Positions 42,056 through 52,527 are shown, counted from the first letter of the stretch. The stretch: DNA of 64,000 bases from WHSW01 sp963781265 (GCA_963781265.1 CAWAFH010000002.1:50086-114085), one strand, 5' to 3'. Program-made: numbers and translations. The notes: generated from the sequence alone by a model not told the origin.

Positions 42056-42751
42056 ATGCGAACGGGGCCGGGGGGCCGAAGGACGCGGAAGAGGACGATC
42101 GCGACGCTCGCGTGCGCATCGGTGGTCGCCTGCGCGGCGCCCGCTGCGAGCGACGCTGCGGTCGCCCACACCGTGATCGAGGGCGAAACGCTCTCCGGGA
42201 TCGCGGCCGCGAACGGCATCAGCACCGAGTCGCTTGCGTCGTTCAACGGGATCTCGGCCGACACCCTGATCGTGATCGGTCAGACGATCTCGGTCCCGAG
42301 CGCGGCGGAGCTCGGCACGACGTCGACCACCACCGCTGCCTCGACCACGGCGACGGCCGCCCCGACGAGCGCCCCGGCAAGCGTCCAGGCCTCGTGGACC
42401 GTGCCCGTCTACTCCCCCAACGGCCCCGCCTACCTCGCCTCGAATGCGGCAGCCGCCTGGGAGTCGCTGCGCCAGGCCGGGCTGAGCACCTACGGGATCG
42501 ACATCTACCCGGCCGGGTCGCTCTCCGCGTATCGGACCTACGAGCAGCAGTCCTACCTCTACAACCTGTACCTGGCGGGCGCCGGCGCGCCCGCGAACCC
42601 GCCCGGAACGTCACCGCACGAGTACGGCACCTCGGTCGATCTCGCCAGCCCCGAGATGCGGACGGTGATCGACTCGCTCGGGCCGAGCTACGGCTGGGGG
42701 AAGGTCCACGGCCCGGACGAGTGGTGGCACGTGGACTACGTCGGCGGCTGA
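42056..42751 (+). CDS. secreted LysM / D-Ala-D-Ala carboxypeptidase (VanY-like)
   Basis: A 231-residue exported protein. A basic start and Ala-rich signal peptide (about 1-35) are followed by one LysM domain (HTVIEGETLSGIAAANGISTESLASFNG...IVIGQTISVP, about 37-80), a Thr/Ala linker, and a VanY/peptidase M15B domain (about 110-231). In the last, SAYRTYEQQSYLYNLY, SPHEYGTSVDLAS and GPDEWWHVDY carry the arginine, His/Asp and the final Glu/His zinc-site residues. LysM binds peptidoglycan and the enzyme trims D-Ala from its stem peptides. Starts with ATG after a GGGAGGG site. It overlaps the convergent formimidoyltransferase end by 16 bases. Confidence 0.85.
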   Translation: MRTGPGGRRTRKRTIATLACASVVACAAPAASDAAVAHTVIEGETLSGIAAANGISTESLASFNGISADTLIVIGQTISVPSAAELGTTSTTTAASTTATAAPTSAPASVQASWTVPVYSPNGPAYLASNAAAAWESLRQAGLSTYGIDIYPAGSLSAYRTYEQQSYLYNLYLAGAGAPANPPGTSPHEYGTSVDLASPEMRTVIDSLGPSYGWGKVHGPDEWWHVDYVGG

Positions 42752-43626
42752 TCGGCGAGCGGCCAACGCCGCTCGAGCGCGACCCGGTCGAGGTCGAAGT
42801 CGCGGATCGGGACGCCTTCGACCGGCAGCCCGACGAGCCCGGCCTCGGGCACCAGGCCGACGATCTCGGCGGCGATCGGCGCCGCGCCGAGGCCCCCGGC
42901 GAGCTCGCGGACCCGGTCGATCACGGCGGCGAGCGGCACCGCCGCGGGGTCGTGAATGTTCGTCGAGACCTGGGCGCGGTCGCCGAGGTCCACGGCGATC
43001 GCCCGCACCCCGGGGATGCCGCCGCCCGACTCGCGCAGCTCCGACGCGATCAGGCTCGCGATCGCGAGCGAGGGCGTGTCGAGCTCCAGGTTGAAGGCGG
43101 CCAGCGGCGGGCGGGCCGTGAACAGGACCGCGCCGGCGCTCGGGTGCGGGTCGGGTGGACCGAAGTCGGGGACCAGCTCGCCGCTTCGCATGCGCCCGGC
43201 GAGCGCCTCGAAACCGCCGCGGCGAAACCACGCGCGCTCGCGGCGCTCGGGGGAGCTCGCCAGCTCGCCGTACAGGAACACCGGCAGCCCGAGGTGCGCG
43301 AGCCGCCGGACGAGCCGGCCGGCGAGCTCGTGGGCCGTTTCGCGCTCGTCCTCGCCGCGGTAGACGAGCGGGCAGACGTCGAGCGCCCCGATGCAGGGGT
43401 GCTCACCCGTGTGGGTGGGCATGTCGATCCACTCGACGCAGGCCGCGGCGCCGCTCGCCAGGGCCTCGACGATCTCGTCGTCGGCGGCGCCGAGCGTCAG
43501 GACGGTGCGGTTGTGGGCGCCGTCGGAGTGGCGGTCGAGCAGCGTCGCCGGGGCGAAGGCGGCGCCGACCGCGGCGATCGTGCCCGGGTCGCGGCCGGCC
43601 GAGAAGTTCGGGACCGCGAGCGCCAC
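42736..43626 (-). CDS. ftcD: glutamate formimidoyltransferase-like protein
   Basis: A 296-residue protein matching the N-terminal and middle FTCD formiminotransferase domains: VPNFSAGRDPGTIAAVGAAF, VLTLGA, EWIDMPTHTGEHPCIGALDVCPLV, PVFLYGELASSPERR, and the C-terminal FNLELDTPSLAIASLIASELRESGGGIPGVRAIAVDLGDRAQVSTNIHD. The enzyme would move the formimino group from formiminoglutamate to tetrahydrofolate. The gene lies next to an M29-like peptidase gene. It is shorter than the bifunctional FTCD (no cyclodeaminase). Starts with an ATG and is nine bases from the M29-like gene. Confidence 0.85.
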   Translation of the reverse strand: MALAVPNFSAGRDPGTIAAVGAAFAPATLLDRHSDGAHNRTVLTLGAADDEIVEALASGAAACVEWIDMPTHTGEHPCIGALDVCPLVYRGEDERETAHELAGRLVRRLAHLGLPVFLYGELASSPERRERAWFRRGGFEALAGRMRSGELVPDFGPPDPHPSAGAVLFTARPPLAAFNLELDTPSLAIASLIASELRESGGGIPGVRAIAVDLGDRAQVSTNIHDPAAVPLAAVIDRVRELAGGLGAAPIAAEIVGLVPEAGLVGLPVEGVPIRDFDLDRVALERRWPLADQPPT

Positions 43627-43635
43627 CGTGCCGCT

Positions 43636-44592
43636 TCAGCCGCCGACCAGCAGTTCGCCCGCCCGCACCAACGGCTCGCCGTCGACGCTGACGTCGGGCT
43701 TCAGCACGACGCAGTCGAGGTGGACCGGGACCTGGACGGTGCCGCCGATCGCCGCCGAGGCGCCGAAGGCGACATGGCTGCTGCCGAGGATCTTCTCGTC
43801 CTCGAGCAGGTTGCCGGTGAGGATCGCGCGCTCGTTGGTGCCGATCCCGAGCTCGGCCACGTTCGTTCCGCCGGCGCCGTGGGCGGTCAGCAGCTCCATC
43901 AACCGCTCGCCGTCGGCGCCGCTCGCACCGACCAGATGGCCCGCCTCGATCCTCAGCTCGACCGGCTCGGAGACGCGGCCGATCGCCGCGATCGTCCCGT
44001 CGATCACGAGCGTGCCCTCCGCCGTGCCCTCGATCGGCGCGATGAACCCCTCGCCGCACGGCAGGTTGCCGAAGGCCCCCGGGGCGCTGAGGTCGCCGGC
44101 GTCGGGGATTCCCTCCCGGTCGCCCAGCCCGAGCCGCAGGTCGGAGCCGTTCGCGTCGGTGATCCGGGCCTCGGCGCCCGCGGTCAGCCGCTCGGCGATC
44201 GCGGCGCCCCGGCGGCGCAGGCCCTCGACGTCGGCCGACATCACCCGGGCGACCAGCTCCTCGGTCGCGGTCGGCATCGTCGCGATCCGCACCCCGCGCT
44301 CGGTCGCCCGCCGGCGCGCCTCCGTATGGGAGAGCGACTGGTTGGTCGGGCAGATCACCACGTCGGCCGCGCTCATCGCGGCGGCGACGCTCGCCGGCGG
44401 CTCGGCCCCGTGCGAGGGACGCTCGCCGATCAGCGCCAGGACCGCGTCGGCCCCGGCCCGGCCCGCCTCGCCGCGCAGGCGCTCGCCGAGCCCGATCGTC
44501 GCCGGATTGGCGACCACCAGGACCTCCTCGCCCTCGCGGACCGCCAGGCAGTCGCGGACGATCGCGCTCACCGCTCGTTCGAGATCGCTCAA
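43636..44592 (-). CDS. M29-like aminopeptidase (aminopeptidase T family)
   Basis: A 318-residue protein with the C-terminal features of aminopeptidase T/M29: AELGIGTNERAILTGNLLEDEKILGSSHVAFGASAAIGGTVQVPVHLDCVVLKPDVSVDG, in which Glu, Asp, His and the terminal Asp are metal-ligand candidates. The N terminus (about 1-120) has the typical Rossmann-like GEEVLVVANPATIGLGERL. It is shorter than the M29 reference enzymes (about 400). It sits nine bases upstream of the formimidoyltransferase, suggesting they are cotranscribed. Substrate unknown. Confidence 0.75.
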   Translation of the reverse strand: MSDLERAVSAIVRDCLAVREGEEVLVVANPATIGLGERLRGEAGRAGADAVLALIGERPSHGAEPPASVAAAMSAADVVICPTNQSLSHTEARRRATERGVRIATMPTATEELVARVMSADVEGLRRRGAAIAERLTAGAEARITDANGSDLRLGLGDREGIPDAGDLSAPGAFGNLPCGEGFIAPIEGTAEGTLVIDGTIAAIGRVSEPVELRIEAGHLVGASGADGERLMELLTAHGAGGTNVAELGIGTNERAILTGNLLEDEKILGSSHVAFGASAAIGGTVQVPVHLDCVVLKPDVSVDGEPLVRAGELLVGG

Positions 44593-44596
44593 GCGC

Positions 44597-46541
44597 TCAC
44601 CTGCGCTTCAGCTTCAGCTTCTTCGCCGCGACGTCGGCCTCGCCACCCGTCGGTGTGAAGGTCACCTTGGCCTTCACCTTCGCCTTGCCCTCGTCGCGCA
44701 GCTTGCGCGCGAGCTTGCCCTTGGGCTTCACCGAGAGCTTCACCTTGCCGGCCGCGTTCGCGGTCTTCTTCGAGCTCTTGAGGTTCTTGCCCTTGAGCTT
44801 CAGCCGGCCCGGGTGCGCGACGGTCGCGGTCAGGGTCGCTGTCCCCTTGCGCTTGTTGAGCTTCAGCTTGCCGAGGGACAGGTTGTCCGCCGACTCGAAC
44901 CAGACCGGGCTCGAGTACACCTCGTAGCGGTCGACGTCGGGCGCCCGGCGCAGCACCTCGACCGAGTAGCGGGCCGGGTCCGGGACTGTGAAGGTGTGGG
45001 TGAAGTCGTCGCTCGAGATCGCGACCTTGTCGACCGCGGTTCCGTCCTTGATCAGCACGAGGTCGTAGGTGCCGGGTCGCGCGGCGCCGGCGCCGGCGCG
45101 CAGGACCTCGACCTCGAGCCCGAGCTCGGGGCCCGCGATCGTGTCGCCGATCGTCGCGTCGGGGGCGCCCGGCGAGTGCGCGGTCACCCGGATGTCGGGA
45201 CCATCGTTGCCGTAGAACTTGACGTAGGTGTGGTCGTCGCGGATGCCCTGGACGACCGCCGGACGCGAGAGCTCGGTCGCGTGCACGACCGTGGTCGCGC
45301 GCCCGATCGGCGCCGTCGTGACGTCGGTCTGATCGGCTTGGTGTGAGTCGCTGGACCCGACGGCGGCGATATGGAAACCCTGGGCGAGGCGCGCCTCGTA
45401 GAACTCGATCGCGGTCTTCGTGAACGGGTTCTGATTGGGCCCGATGTCGGCCGGGCCCGTCTGCAGCTCGATCGCGTCGACGTGCGAGTAGTCCGTCTCG
45501 GCGTCGGTCCAGTCCCAGGGGCAGCCGCGGCAAAGGGTGGGCGCGCCCGGGAAGATCGTCGGGTGATTGACCTGCGTCCAGCCGCCCCCGGCCTGCAGCG
45601 GGGCGAGCTGGCTCGCCGGGAGCACCGTCGGCGCGAGTTGCGTTCCCGCGTGATCGATCACCGGCCCCCCGCGGAAGTCGGGGAAGGCGCTCGACCCGAT
45701 CGAGTTGTAGTGGCCGTGGTAGGTGGTCACCTCGGTGCCGGGGATGATCAGCTTGCCCGGGTATGAGGGCTCGTACTTGCCGACCTCGCCGCGGAAGACG
45801 TCGTTGTTGTGGTCGACGAGGCCGATCCAGTCGAGCCCGGCACCGCCCTGGGCGAGGGGCTTGAAGGCGTAGTCGAGGCTCGTCGAGACGAGCGCGTTGC
45901 CGGGCTCCTGCTCGCCGTGCGCGTGGACGTCGCCCGCGTACCAGCCCGCGCTCGGGTTCGCGACGGCGCCGCTGTCGACGGCGCGCGAGTAGGGCTGGCT
46001 GGACCATTGGGGATCGCCGGTGGTCTCAATGTCGACCTTGTAGGCGACCGAGGGGGCGCCGAGCTGAGCGAGCCCGAGCTCGGCGGTCCAGGTGCCGGCC
46101 GGGATCGGGCCTGGCTGATAGGCACGGGTCGTATACGGGGCTACGAACGCCTTGCGGTCACCCTCGTAGATACCCGGCGGCGAGAAGCCGTTCTCGGCGA
46201 TCGCCAGGTCCTTGACGGCGCTGCCACTCCAGCCGCGCCGCTCAGCCGGCCCGGGAATCGCTGCGCCCGGCTGGTAGACGCCCATGTCGAGCGTGCTGCC
46301 GGAGTCGTAGCAGTAGCGGATGTGGATCGCGGTGGTTCCCGGCGGGACCGTGAACGGGATCTGTAGGTAGGCGCCCTGGTTGGCCGATGAGACGGTGTCG
46401 TCCACCGAGATCGCCGGGTTGGTGAACTCGGGCCGATGGGACCCAGGGCAGCGTGCACACGGCGCTCGCGAGACTCGGGAGCGCGCACACCACCACCGCG
46501 GCGATCGAGACCCCAAGCCCCATCCTCCTCACCCTGCGCAC
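44597..46541 (-). CDS. secreted CehA/McbA-family metallohydrolase, one frameshift near 46440
   Basis: The signal peptide (MRRVRRMGLGVSIAAVVVCALPSLASAVC) lies in the frame from 46541, whereas the mature protein (from FTNPAISVDDT) is in the frame 44597-46516, so one base is extra near 46440. The region is 3n+1 bases. The mature domain is a PHP-type phosphoesterase: YAGDVHAHG (metal His), DHNNDVFRGEVGKYEP, PGTEVTTYHGHYN (about 270), NHPTIFPG, AVGSSDSHQ (His/Asp). The C-terminal 150 residues have an Ig-like strand region and a Lys-rich tail (KLKLNKRKGTATLTATV). CehA/McbA hydrolases cleave carbamate or phosphoester substrates; the true substrate is unknown. Confidence 0.8.
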
Positions 46542-46684
46542 GAGCTGAAACCTACCGCGCCGCGGCCGGGTAGGTTGGTCGGCGTGAACGCCCGGCTCGA
46601 GCTCGCCGACTGGCGCCGCCGGAGAACCGGCTCGACGAGCCGATCCGCGCCGGCGAGCGCGAGTACCCCGACCCGGCCTGACAT

Positions 46685-47041
46685 GTGAGAGCGGCGAATC
46701 TGGGCCTGCGGTTCTTGCTCGAGTTGGGGGCGATTGCGGCGCTGATCGCGTTCGGGCTTTCGCTCGACGCGTCGGCGGTGGCGCGGATCGCGGTCGCGGC
46801 CATCGCCGTCGCCGCCTATATCGCGGTCTGGGGTCGCTGGTGCGCGCCGAAGTCCGACCACCGCCTCGCCGACCCGGCCGGCCTCGCGGTGGAGCTGGTG
46901 GTGTTCGCGGTCGCGACCGCGGCCTGGTTCGCAGCCGGCGAGCCGGCGGTCGCCGCTATCTACGCCGTGCTGGTCGTCGCCAACGAGATCCTGCTCGCGG
47001 CCTGGGACCAGAGGGCCCCCACCCCGATACCGCCGAGGTAG
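46685..47041 (+). CDS. YrdB/DUF2568 family membrane protein
   Basis: A 118-residue integral membrane protein starting at GTG 46685. Four transmembrane segments; the family pattern LRFLLELGAIAALIAFGL and AVWGRWCAPKSDHRLADPAGLAVELVVFAVA (the WGxxxAPKSxxRL motif) is clear. These small membrane proteins have no known function. The leader holds no recognisable regulatory element; an upstream ORF fragment (46542-46684) has no coding support. Confidence 0.75.
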   Translation: MRAANLGLRFLLELGAIAALIAFGLSLDASAVARIAVAAIAVAAYIAVWGRWCAPKSDHRLADPAGLAVELVVFAVATAAWFAAGEPAVAAIYAVLVVANEILLAAWDQRAPTPIPPR

Positions 47042-47051
47042 CCCGGCCTCC

Positions 47052-47561
47052 TCAGCCCGCCCAAGTCTCCATCCGCGCCAGCGTCGACTCGATGCTGCGC
47101 TCCTCGAAGTCGAGGTGCTCGAGCAGGGCCGCCTCGAGCCCCGCGAGCCCGGCGGCCACCCGAGCGCGCCCCTCGCCGTTGTCGTCGGCGGTCAGCTCCG
47201 CAGCCGCCGCCTCGACCTCGTCGAGCAGGACCGAGACCTGGCGGTGATCGGCCTCGAGCTTGTCGACCACGGGGTCGAGGTCCGGGTTGACCCGGCGCAG
47301 GACCGGGAACAGGGCCGCGTCCTCGAGGTTGTGGTGGGAGTGGACGAAGCGGCAGTAGTGCAGGCAGTTGACCTTCAGCTGCCAGAGCGGGCCGTTCGCC
47401 TTCAGATCCTCGATCCGGTCGCGGACCTCTCCCGGCTCGAGCCCATCGACCACGGCCTCGGCGAGCGCCGCGACGATCCCGAGATCGCGGCGGATCATCG
47501 AGTGGACCCAGAGCAACTCCTCGAAGAGCGGGTTCGCGGGCTCGGACTCGGTGGCGCTCAC
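47052..47561 (-). CDS. hemerythrin HHE domain protein
   Basis: The GTG at 47561 is taken as start, giving 169 residues; the upstream open frame is an antisense artefact of the GGDEF gene. The four-helix bundle has the di-iron histidines: WVHSMIRRDL, LKVNCLHYCRFVHSHHNLEDAALFP and LEADHRQV; the final LLEHLDFEERSIESTL follows. Such cytoplasmic hemerythrin-like proteins bind oxygen or nitric oxide. It is close to the GGDEF/HD-GYP gene (17 bases), suggesting a functional link between oxygen/NO sensing and cyclic di-GMP, which is inference. Confidence 0.85.
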   Translation of the reverse strand: MSATESEPANPLFEELLWVHSMIRRDLGIVAALAEAVVDGLEPGEVRDRIEDLKANGPLWQLKVNCLHYCRFVHSHHNLEDAALFPVLRRVNPDLDPVVDKLEADHRQVSVLLDEVEAAAAELTADDNGEGRARVAAGLAGLEAALLEHLDFEERSIESTLARMETWAG

Positions 47562-47577
47562 CGCGCCATTCTGGCGA

Positions 47578-49266
47578 CTACTCGGGGTGCGGCGACCCGG
47601 CGGCGGCGCGATCGAGGCTGGCGACCAGCGCGTCGACCACGGCGAAGTCGAACTGCGTCCCGCAGCAGCGGTGAAGCTCGGCGATCGCCTCGTCGCGCGA
47701 GCGGCCGGCACGATACGGGCGGTCGGCGAGCATCGCCTCGAACGCGTCGGCGACCGCGATGATCCGCGCCTCGAGCGGGATCTCGTCGCCCTCCAGGCCG
47801 AGCGGGTAGCCGCTGCCGTCGAGCTGCTCGTGATGGGCGAGGATCCAGGCGCGCAGGTCGCCGAACCCCGGCGCGCTGAGCAGCCGGGCCCCGATCTCCG
47901 GGTGGTTGCGAAGCTCCACCCGCTCGGCCTCGCTCAACGGGCCGTCCTTGTGGAGCACCGAGTCGGCGACGCCGATCTTGCCGATGTCGTGGAGGACGCC
48001 GGCGATGCGAATCCGCTCGACCCGATCCGGCTCGATCCCGAGCTCGCGGGCCACCGCCTCCGCGTAGCGCCCGACGGTCTCGGAGTGGCGCGCGGTATGC
48101 GGGTCGCGGATGTCGAGGGCCTCGGCCAGGGTGAGCAGCGTGGCGAGGTTGGTGACCGCCGCCGCCGGGGCGTGCTCGGGCTTTGTCGAGAGGGCGCCGA
48201 CGATCTCGCGGCTGTAGATCACGGTCCGGTCGCGACCGAGCGTCTTCGCCGCGTACAACGACTCGTCCGCGCAGCGCAGCAGGCGCTCGGCCGACTCGCC
48301 GTCACTCGGGTACGAGGCGATCCCGAAGCTGATCGTCAGCCCGGGATAGCGCGAGCCGAACGCCTCGCGGACGCGGTAGCGAAGCCGCTCCGCGGCGACG
48401 TACGCGCCGCGCCCGCCCGTGCTCGGCACGAGCAGCGCGAACTCCTCGCCGCCCACCCGGGCGACGCAGTCGATGCGCCGGGCGTGGTGGCGCAGCAGGT
48501 TGCCGACCTCCACGAGGACGTCGTCGCCGACCTGGTGGCCGAACCGATCGTTGATCTGCTTGAAGCGGTCGAGGTCACCGCAGATCAGGCTGAGCTCGCC
48601 GTCGGAGCGCTCGGCGCGCTCGAGCTCGAGGTCGAGCTGTTTCGAGAAGCCGCGGCGGTTGAGCAGCTCGGTCAGCGGGTCGGTGTCGGCTGCCTCGGCC
48701 AACCGGGCGACCAAGGCGATGACGCGCTCGCGCGTGACCATGAAGAACAGGGCGGCGATCGAGAACGTCCCGACGGCGACGATCCAGGCCTGGAAGGCGC
48801 CCGGAACCGGAGGCTTGAGGATCAGCGCGGCGCCGTAGCCGGCGGCGATGATCGCCAGTTGCGCGGCGACCCGCGGCCGGTCGAAGAAGTAGGCCGCCCC
48901 GAGGACCACCCAGAGGTAATAGAAGGCGCCCGTGATGATCGTCGCCCCGGAGAAGTAGATCGAGGCGCTGATCAGCAGTGAGCCGAACGCCGCGACGACG
49001 TCGAAACCCCAATCGGGCATCCGGCGGCGCACGAGGAAGATCAGCCCCGCGGTCAGATAGGCCGCGCCGGCGAGGCAGATGATCGCGAGCTCGTCGACGT
49101 CGGGCGGATGCGGCAGCAGGAGGCCCGCGAGGCCGAGGGTCGGCCCGGCGATGAACAGGGCGATGAGCAGCGAGGTGACCAGCCGACGCTCGTCCGCGGC
49201 GATCGGATGTGACTTCAGGTTCCTCGTCTTCGGCACGGTCGCGCTCCTTCCAGATCCATCGACCAC
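47578..49266 (-). CDS. membrane GGDEF + HD-GYP cyclic di-GMP enzyme
   Basis: The 562-residue protein begins with about five or six transmembrane helices (25-190). The diguanylate cyclase domain (about 195-350) has the intact active site GGEEF and an RRID I-site four residues before, so it should be active and product-inhibited. The HD-GYP phosphodiesterase domain (about 365-550) has HDIGKIGVAD, NHPEIGA, HHEQLDGSGYP and IIAVADAFEAM, with the catalytic His/Asp and the GYP residues. It could both make and degrade cyclic di-GMP. The gene starts 26 bases downstream of the HDAC-like gene and is followed by a hemerythrin gene. It is a plausible source of the signal for the pilA riboswitch. Confidence 0.93.
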   Translation of the reverse strand: MVDGSGRSATVPKTRNLKSHPIAADERRLVTSLLIALFIAGPTLGLAGLLLPHPPDVDELAIICLAGAAYLTAGLIFLVRRRMPDWGFDVVAAFGSLLISASIYFSGATIITGAFYYLWVVLGAAYFFDRPRVAAQLAIIAAGYGAALILKPPVPGAFQAWIVAVGTFSIAALFFMVTRERVIALVARLAEAADTDPLTELLNRRGFSKQLDLELERAERSDGELSLICGDLDRFKQINDRFGHQVGDDVLVEVGNLLRHHARRIDCVARVGGEEFALLVPSTGGRGAYVAAERLRYRVREAFGSRYPGLTISFGIASYPSDGESAERLLRCADESLYAAKTLGRDRTVIYSREIVGALSTKPEHAPAAAVTNLATLLTLAEALDIRDPHTARHSETVGRYAEAVARELGIEPDRVERIRIAGVLHDIGKIGVADSVLHKDGPLSEAERVELRNHPEIGARLLSAPGFGDLRAWILAHHEQLDGSGYPLGLEGDEIPLEARIIAVADAFEAMLADRPYRAGRSRDEAIAELHRCCGTQFDFAVVDALVASLDRAAAGSPHPE

Positions 49267-49292
49267 GCCCGGCGCGGACTTGAGATCCGGGC

Positions 49293-50375
<1,083 letters not shown>

Positions 50376-50444
50376 GGGCCAGCCAATCTATTGCGCCCCG
50401 AACACCCTCGCCCCTCCCCCGCCACCGCTACGATTCCCGCCCCC

Positions 50445-50518
50445 GCCGGAGTAGCTCAGCTGGTTAGAGCAGCGGAATCATAATCCGCGTGTCGGGGGTT
50501 CGAGTCCCTCCTCCGGCA
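50445..50518 (+). tRNA. tRNA-Met (CAT), elongator type
   Basis: A cloverleaf of 74 bases. The acceptor GCCGGAG pairs with CTCCGGC; the D arm contains GCTC...GAGC; the anticodon stem GCGGA/TCCGC holds a loop ATCATAA with CAT at the anticodon position; T arm with GTTCGAGTC. The 3' CCA is not encoded (the sequence continues with CT after the discriminator A). The anticodon-arm sequence resembles elongator Met rather than initiator tRNA. Confidence 0.95.
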
Positions 50519-50996
50519 CTAAAGAACCTGTAAATCACACACTTATGCGGACGCTCGATCGAAGATAGATACGCGGAAAGTCACAAAGCATGTCGCGCCT
50601 GCAGCGCTTCCGGCGAGCCTGCACGCATCGCGCCCACGCGCGGTGCATGTCGTCGATCAACGCAGAGCGAGACCTCCGCGACAAGCTGCCCACGGCCTCG
50701 CGACCGTCCCGCAAGCTGCCGCGTGGGGGCCAATGTGAGGCGGTCGCGTTTACCCGACCGCGGCTTGCCGACCGCAGCTGCTCGGTCAGCGGCACGGTGA
50801 GCAGGTTCTGACCACCGGGCCCGCTGGTCAGGGAACGAATGGTGTTGCGTGCAGCCCAGCTTCAAGGCCTCCTCTTGGCCCTTGGTCACCTGGTAGTGCG
50901 ATCCGGCGCCCTCACCGCATCTCGAGCACCCCACAGACTCCGAGCACCGGCCCGAAGGGCCATGCGGGATACTCGGACGAGGTCCTCGGCGAACCG
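50519..50996. other. intergenic region with no recognised gene
   Basis: 478 bases between tRNA-Met and the first gene of the degraded region. Both strands have open frames of 70-160 codons, but none shows a recognisable family pattern or a convincing ribosome site. I see no repeat of the tRNA 3' end that would mark an integration site and no integrase. Confidence 0.5.
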
Positions 50997-51539
50997 ATGA
51001 CCACCAACGAGCTGGAAGGAACGCAAGACCTAATGAGCGAGAACGAGGAGAGTTCCGACGGCGCGACACGGGTGGCCTACATCCTCGGCGTACCGCTGGC
51101 CGACGACGTCGTCCGTCAGTGGCCGCAGATGGGCGAGATCGTGCGCACGAGCAAACTCGTCGCGGATGTCGAGGGCAACTTCCCAGAGCTCACGTTGGAA
51201 GTCGGCAGACGTCTCCAGCTCGATGATGTCGTCGTCGTGGAGTGGACCTGCAATTACGGCGACGGCCGGTTGTATCGAAACGTAACGATTGGCGAGCTGG
51301 ACGACGGGCAAGCCGTGAAAGTCACCGACTACTGGGGTGAGCCCACCACCACGCCGGAATGGCGCCAGCCGCTAACCGATCAGCTCGAGATGCCCGGCGA
51401 AGGCATCTGGCCGGACAACGAACACCTCGCTCACTACTGGAAAGGTCCCGCCGGGCCACGGAACGTCGCTGCCGTGTCGCTCGATCACGGGTCCGGGCGG
51501 TGCTGGAATCTGCCCGAGGAGTCCCGAGTTCACGTGTAG
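50997..51539 (+). CDS. SnoaL-like (NTF2 fold) protein, probably truncated
   Basis: The 180-codon frame includes the body of a SnoaL/nuclear transport factor 2-like protein: LADDVVRQWPQMGEIVR, DVVVVEWTCNYGDGRLYRNVTIGELDDGQAVKVTDYWGEP. The N-terminal part MTTNELEGTQDLMSENEESSDGAT lacks the usual first helices, as if about 20 residues before LADDVV were lost. The tail after about residue 150 overlaps the minus-strand frame 51372-51953 and may not be real. NTF2-like folds here could be enzymes or binding domains. Same family as the array at 60.6-63.6 kb. Confidence 0.5.
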   Translation: MTTNELEGTQDLMSENEESSDGATRVAYILGVPLADDVVRQWPQMGEIVRTSKLVADVEGNFPELTLEVGRRLQLDDVVVVEWTCNYGDGRLYRNVTIGELDDGQAVKVTDYWGEPTTTPEWRQPLTDQLEMPGEGIWPDNEHLAHYWKGPAGPRNVAAVSLDHGSGRCWNLPEESRVHV

Positions 51540-51953
51540 AAGCCGCCCAGTGTTTACGCGGAGGAATGGGTCGTCTCTCAGCCGCGCGAGCGCGTCGGGT
51601 CCGCGCCGCGCCGTGAGCGAGCCGGCGAAGTGCGAGGCGTCCACCAACAGCGTCGTGACGAGGTCGGCTGGCTCGGCGTCGGCGAGGATCGCTCGCCGGG
51701 CGCCCTGAACTGAGGGATCGTCGAAGATCGTGAATTGGTCCCGCTCCGGCAGGACGAGTGAGATCGCGGCGGCGGGTCCAGCTGGATCAAAGATGCGCGG
51801 GTCGGCTCGTCGTGCATCGCGTATGGGCTTAGATGCTCGAAGCCACACGGCGAGCCAGCCGGCGCGCGATCCGTCCAGGCCTTGCAGCTCGGCCGCCGCG
51901 TCCGCGGACTGCGGCGCGTCGTTTACGAATGCCAGCCAGCAGCGGTCGTTCAC
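51372..51953 (-). CDS. hypothetical protein coupled to a redoxin-like gene
   Basis: The GTG at 51953 is preceded by GGGAGGTGCC and overlaps the end of the redoxin gene by four bases (GTGA). The 193-residue product begins NDRCWLAFVNDAPQS and has no clear motif; patches such as PAGPAAAISLVLPERDQFTIFDDPSVQGARRAILADAEPADLVTTLLVDASHFAGSL look like a globular alpha/beta protein. The last 55 residues overlap the plus-strand SnoaL-like gene, so the true 3' end may differ. No function can be given. Confidence 0.5.
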   Translation of the reverse strand: MNDRCWLAFVNDAPQSADAAAELQGLDGSRAGWLAVWLRASKPIRDARRADPRIFDPAGPAAAISLVLPERDQFTIFDDPSVQGARRAILADAEPADLVTTLLVDASHFAGSLTARRGPDALARLRDDPFLRVNTGRLLHVNSGLLGQIPAPPGPVIERHGSDVPWPGGTFPVVSEVFVVRPDAFAGHLELIG

Positions 51954-52451
51954 CGTGGCACCTCCCAGTCGGTCCTGATCGCGCGTGTTACCGACCGCAG
52001 GTCGGCGCGCAGTTCCTCTAGCCCGGGCCGTCCCCAATACCAGTAGCCGTTGTAGGCAGAGTGCACGGTCAGATCCGGGGCGAGGACGAAGACGGCCGGT
52101 CGATACGGGTGGTGCACCGTGTCGGTCGTTTCACGCAGATCGAGCGCGTCCAGGTGCTCGCGATCGGGATCGGCGAGGAAGGTCCAGCGCGCCCCGAGGC
52201 CGGCACGGAAGGCCGCTGCCACCTCCGGCGGATCCACGCTCGAGAGAGACGATCGAGGTGTAGGCCACTTCGACCTCGTTCTGGAAGGCCACGAGGCGGC
52301 GACATGAACGCCTGCTCCTTGGGCACCAGAATCCTCGGAATGTGGTGAGGACCAGGGGGTCGCCCGCGGCGAGCTCGCTGAGCGAGCGCGACCGGCCTGC
52401 GTGGTCGAACGCCACGAGGTCCGGGAACGTGTCGCCGGGCTGAGTGCTCAT
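51950..52451 (-). pseudogene. peroxiredoxin/redoxin family protein, at least three frameshifts
   Basis: The frame starts at ATG 52451 with MSTQPGDTFPDLVAFDHAG and runs SLSELAAGDPLVLTTFRGFWCP, a thioredoxin-fold motif; then a different frame has KEQAFM, the expected next residues of the CPKEQ active site, and another continues RRLVAFQNEVEVAYTSIVSL and finally VDPPEVAAAFRAGLGARWTFLADPD in the frame 51950-52237. The C-terminal part continues to PAVFVLAPDLTVHSAYNGYWYWGRPG. The full protein would be about 165 residues of the AhpC/TSA-redoxin class, which reduces peroxides. It is coupled to the gene at 51372-51953. Good conservation across the breaks favours sequence errors. Confidence 0.7.
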
Positions 52452-52527
52452 GTCGCTGTCCTTCTCGGTTGGCATGACGAATGGGATCGCAATTACGGAC
52501 CAGACGCCAATCCGGGCGCTCGACCGG

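Noticed and set aside
41938..44658. 906-codon plus-strand open frame
   Set aside because: It is antisense to the formimidoyltransferase and M29-like genes and in part out of frame with the VanY gene; Arg/Val/Gly-rich composition with no motifs. It is an artefact of GC-rich codon usage.
50445..50996. tRNA-Met as an integration site of an island
   Set aside because: No integrase and no visible direct repeat of the tRNA 3' end in the following region; the downstream genes look chromosomal.
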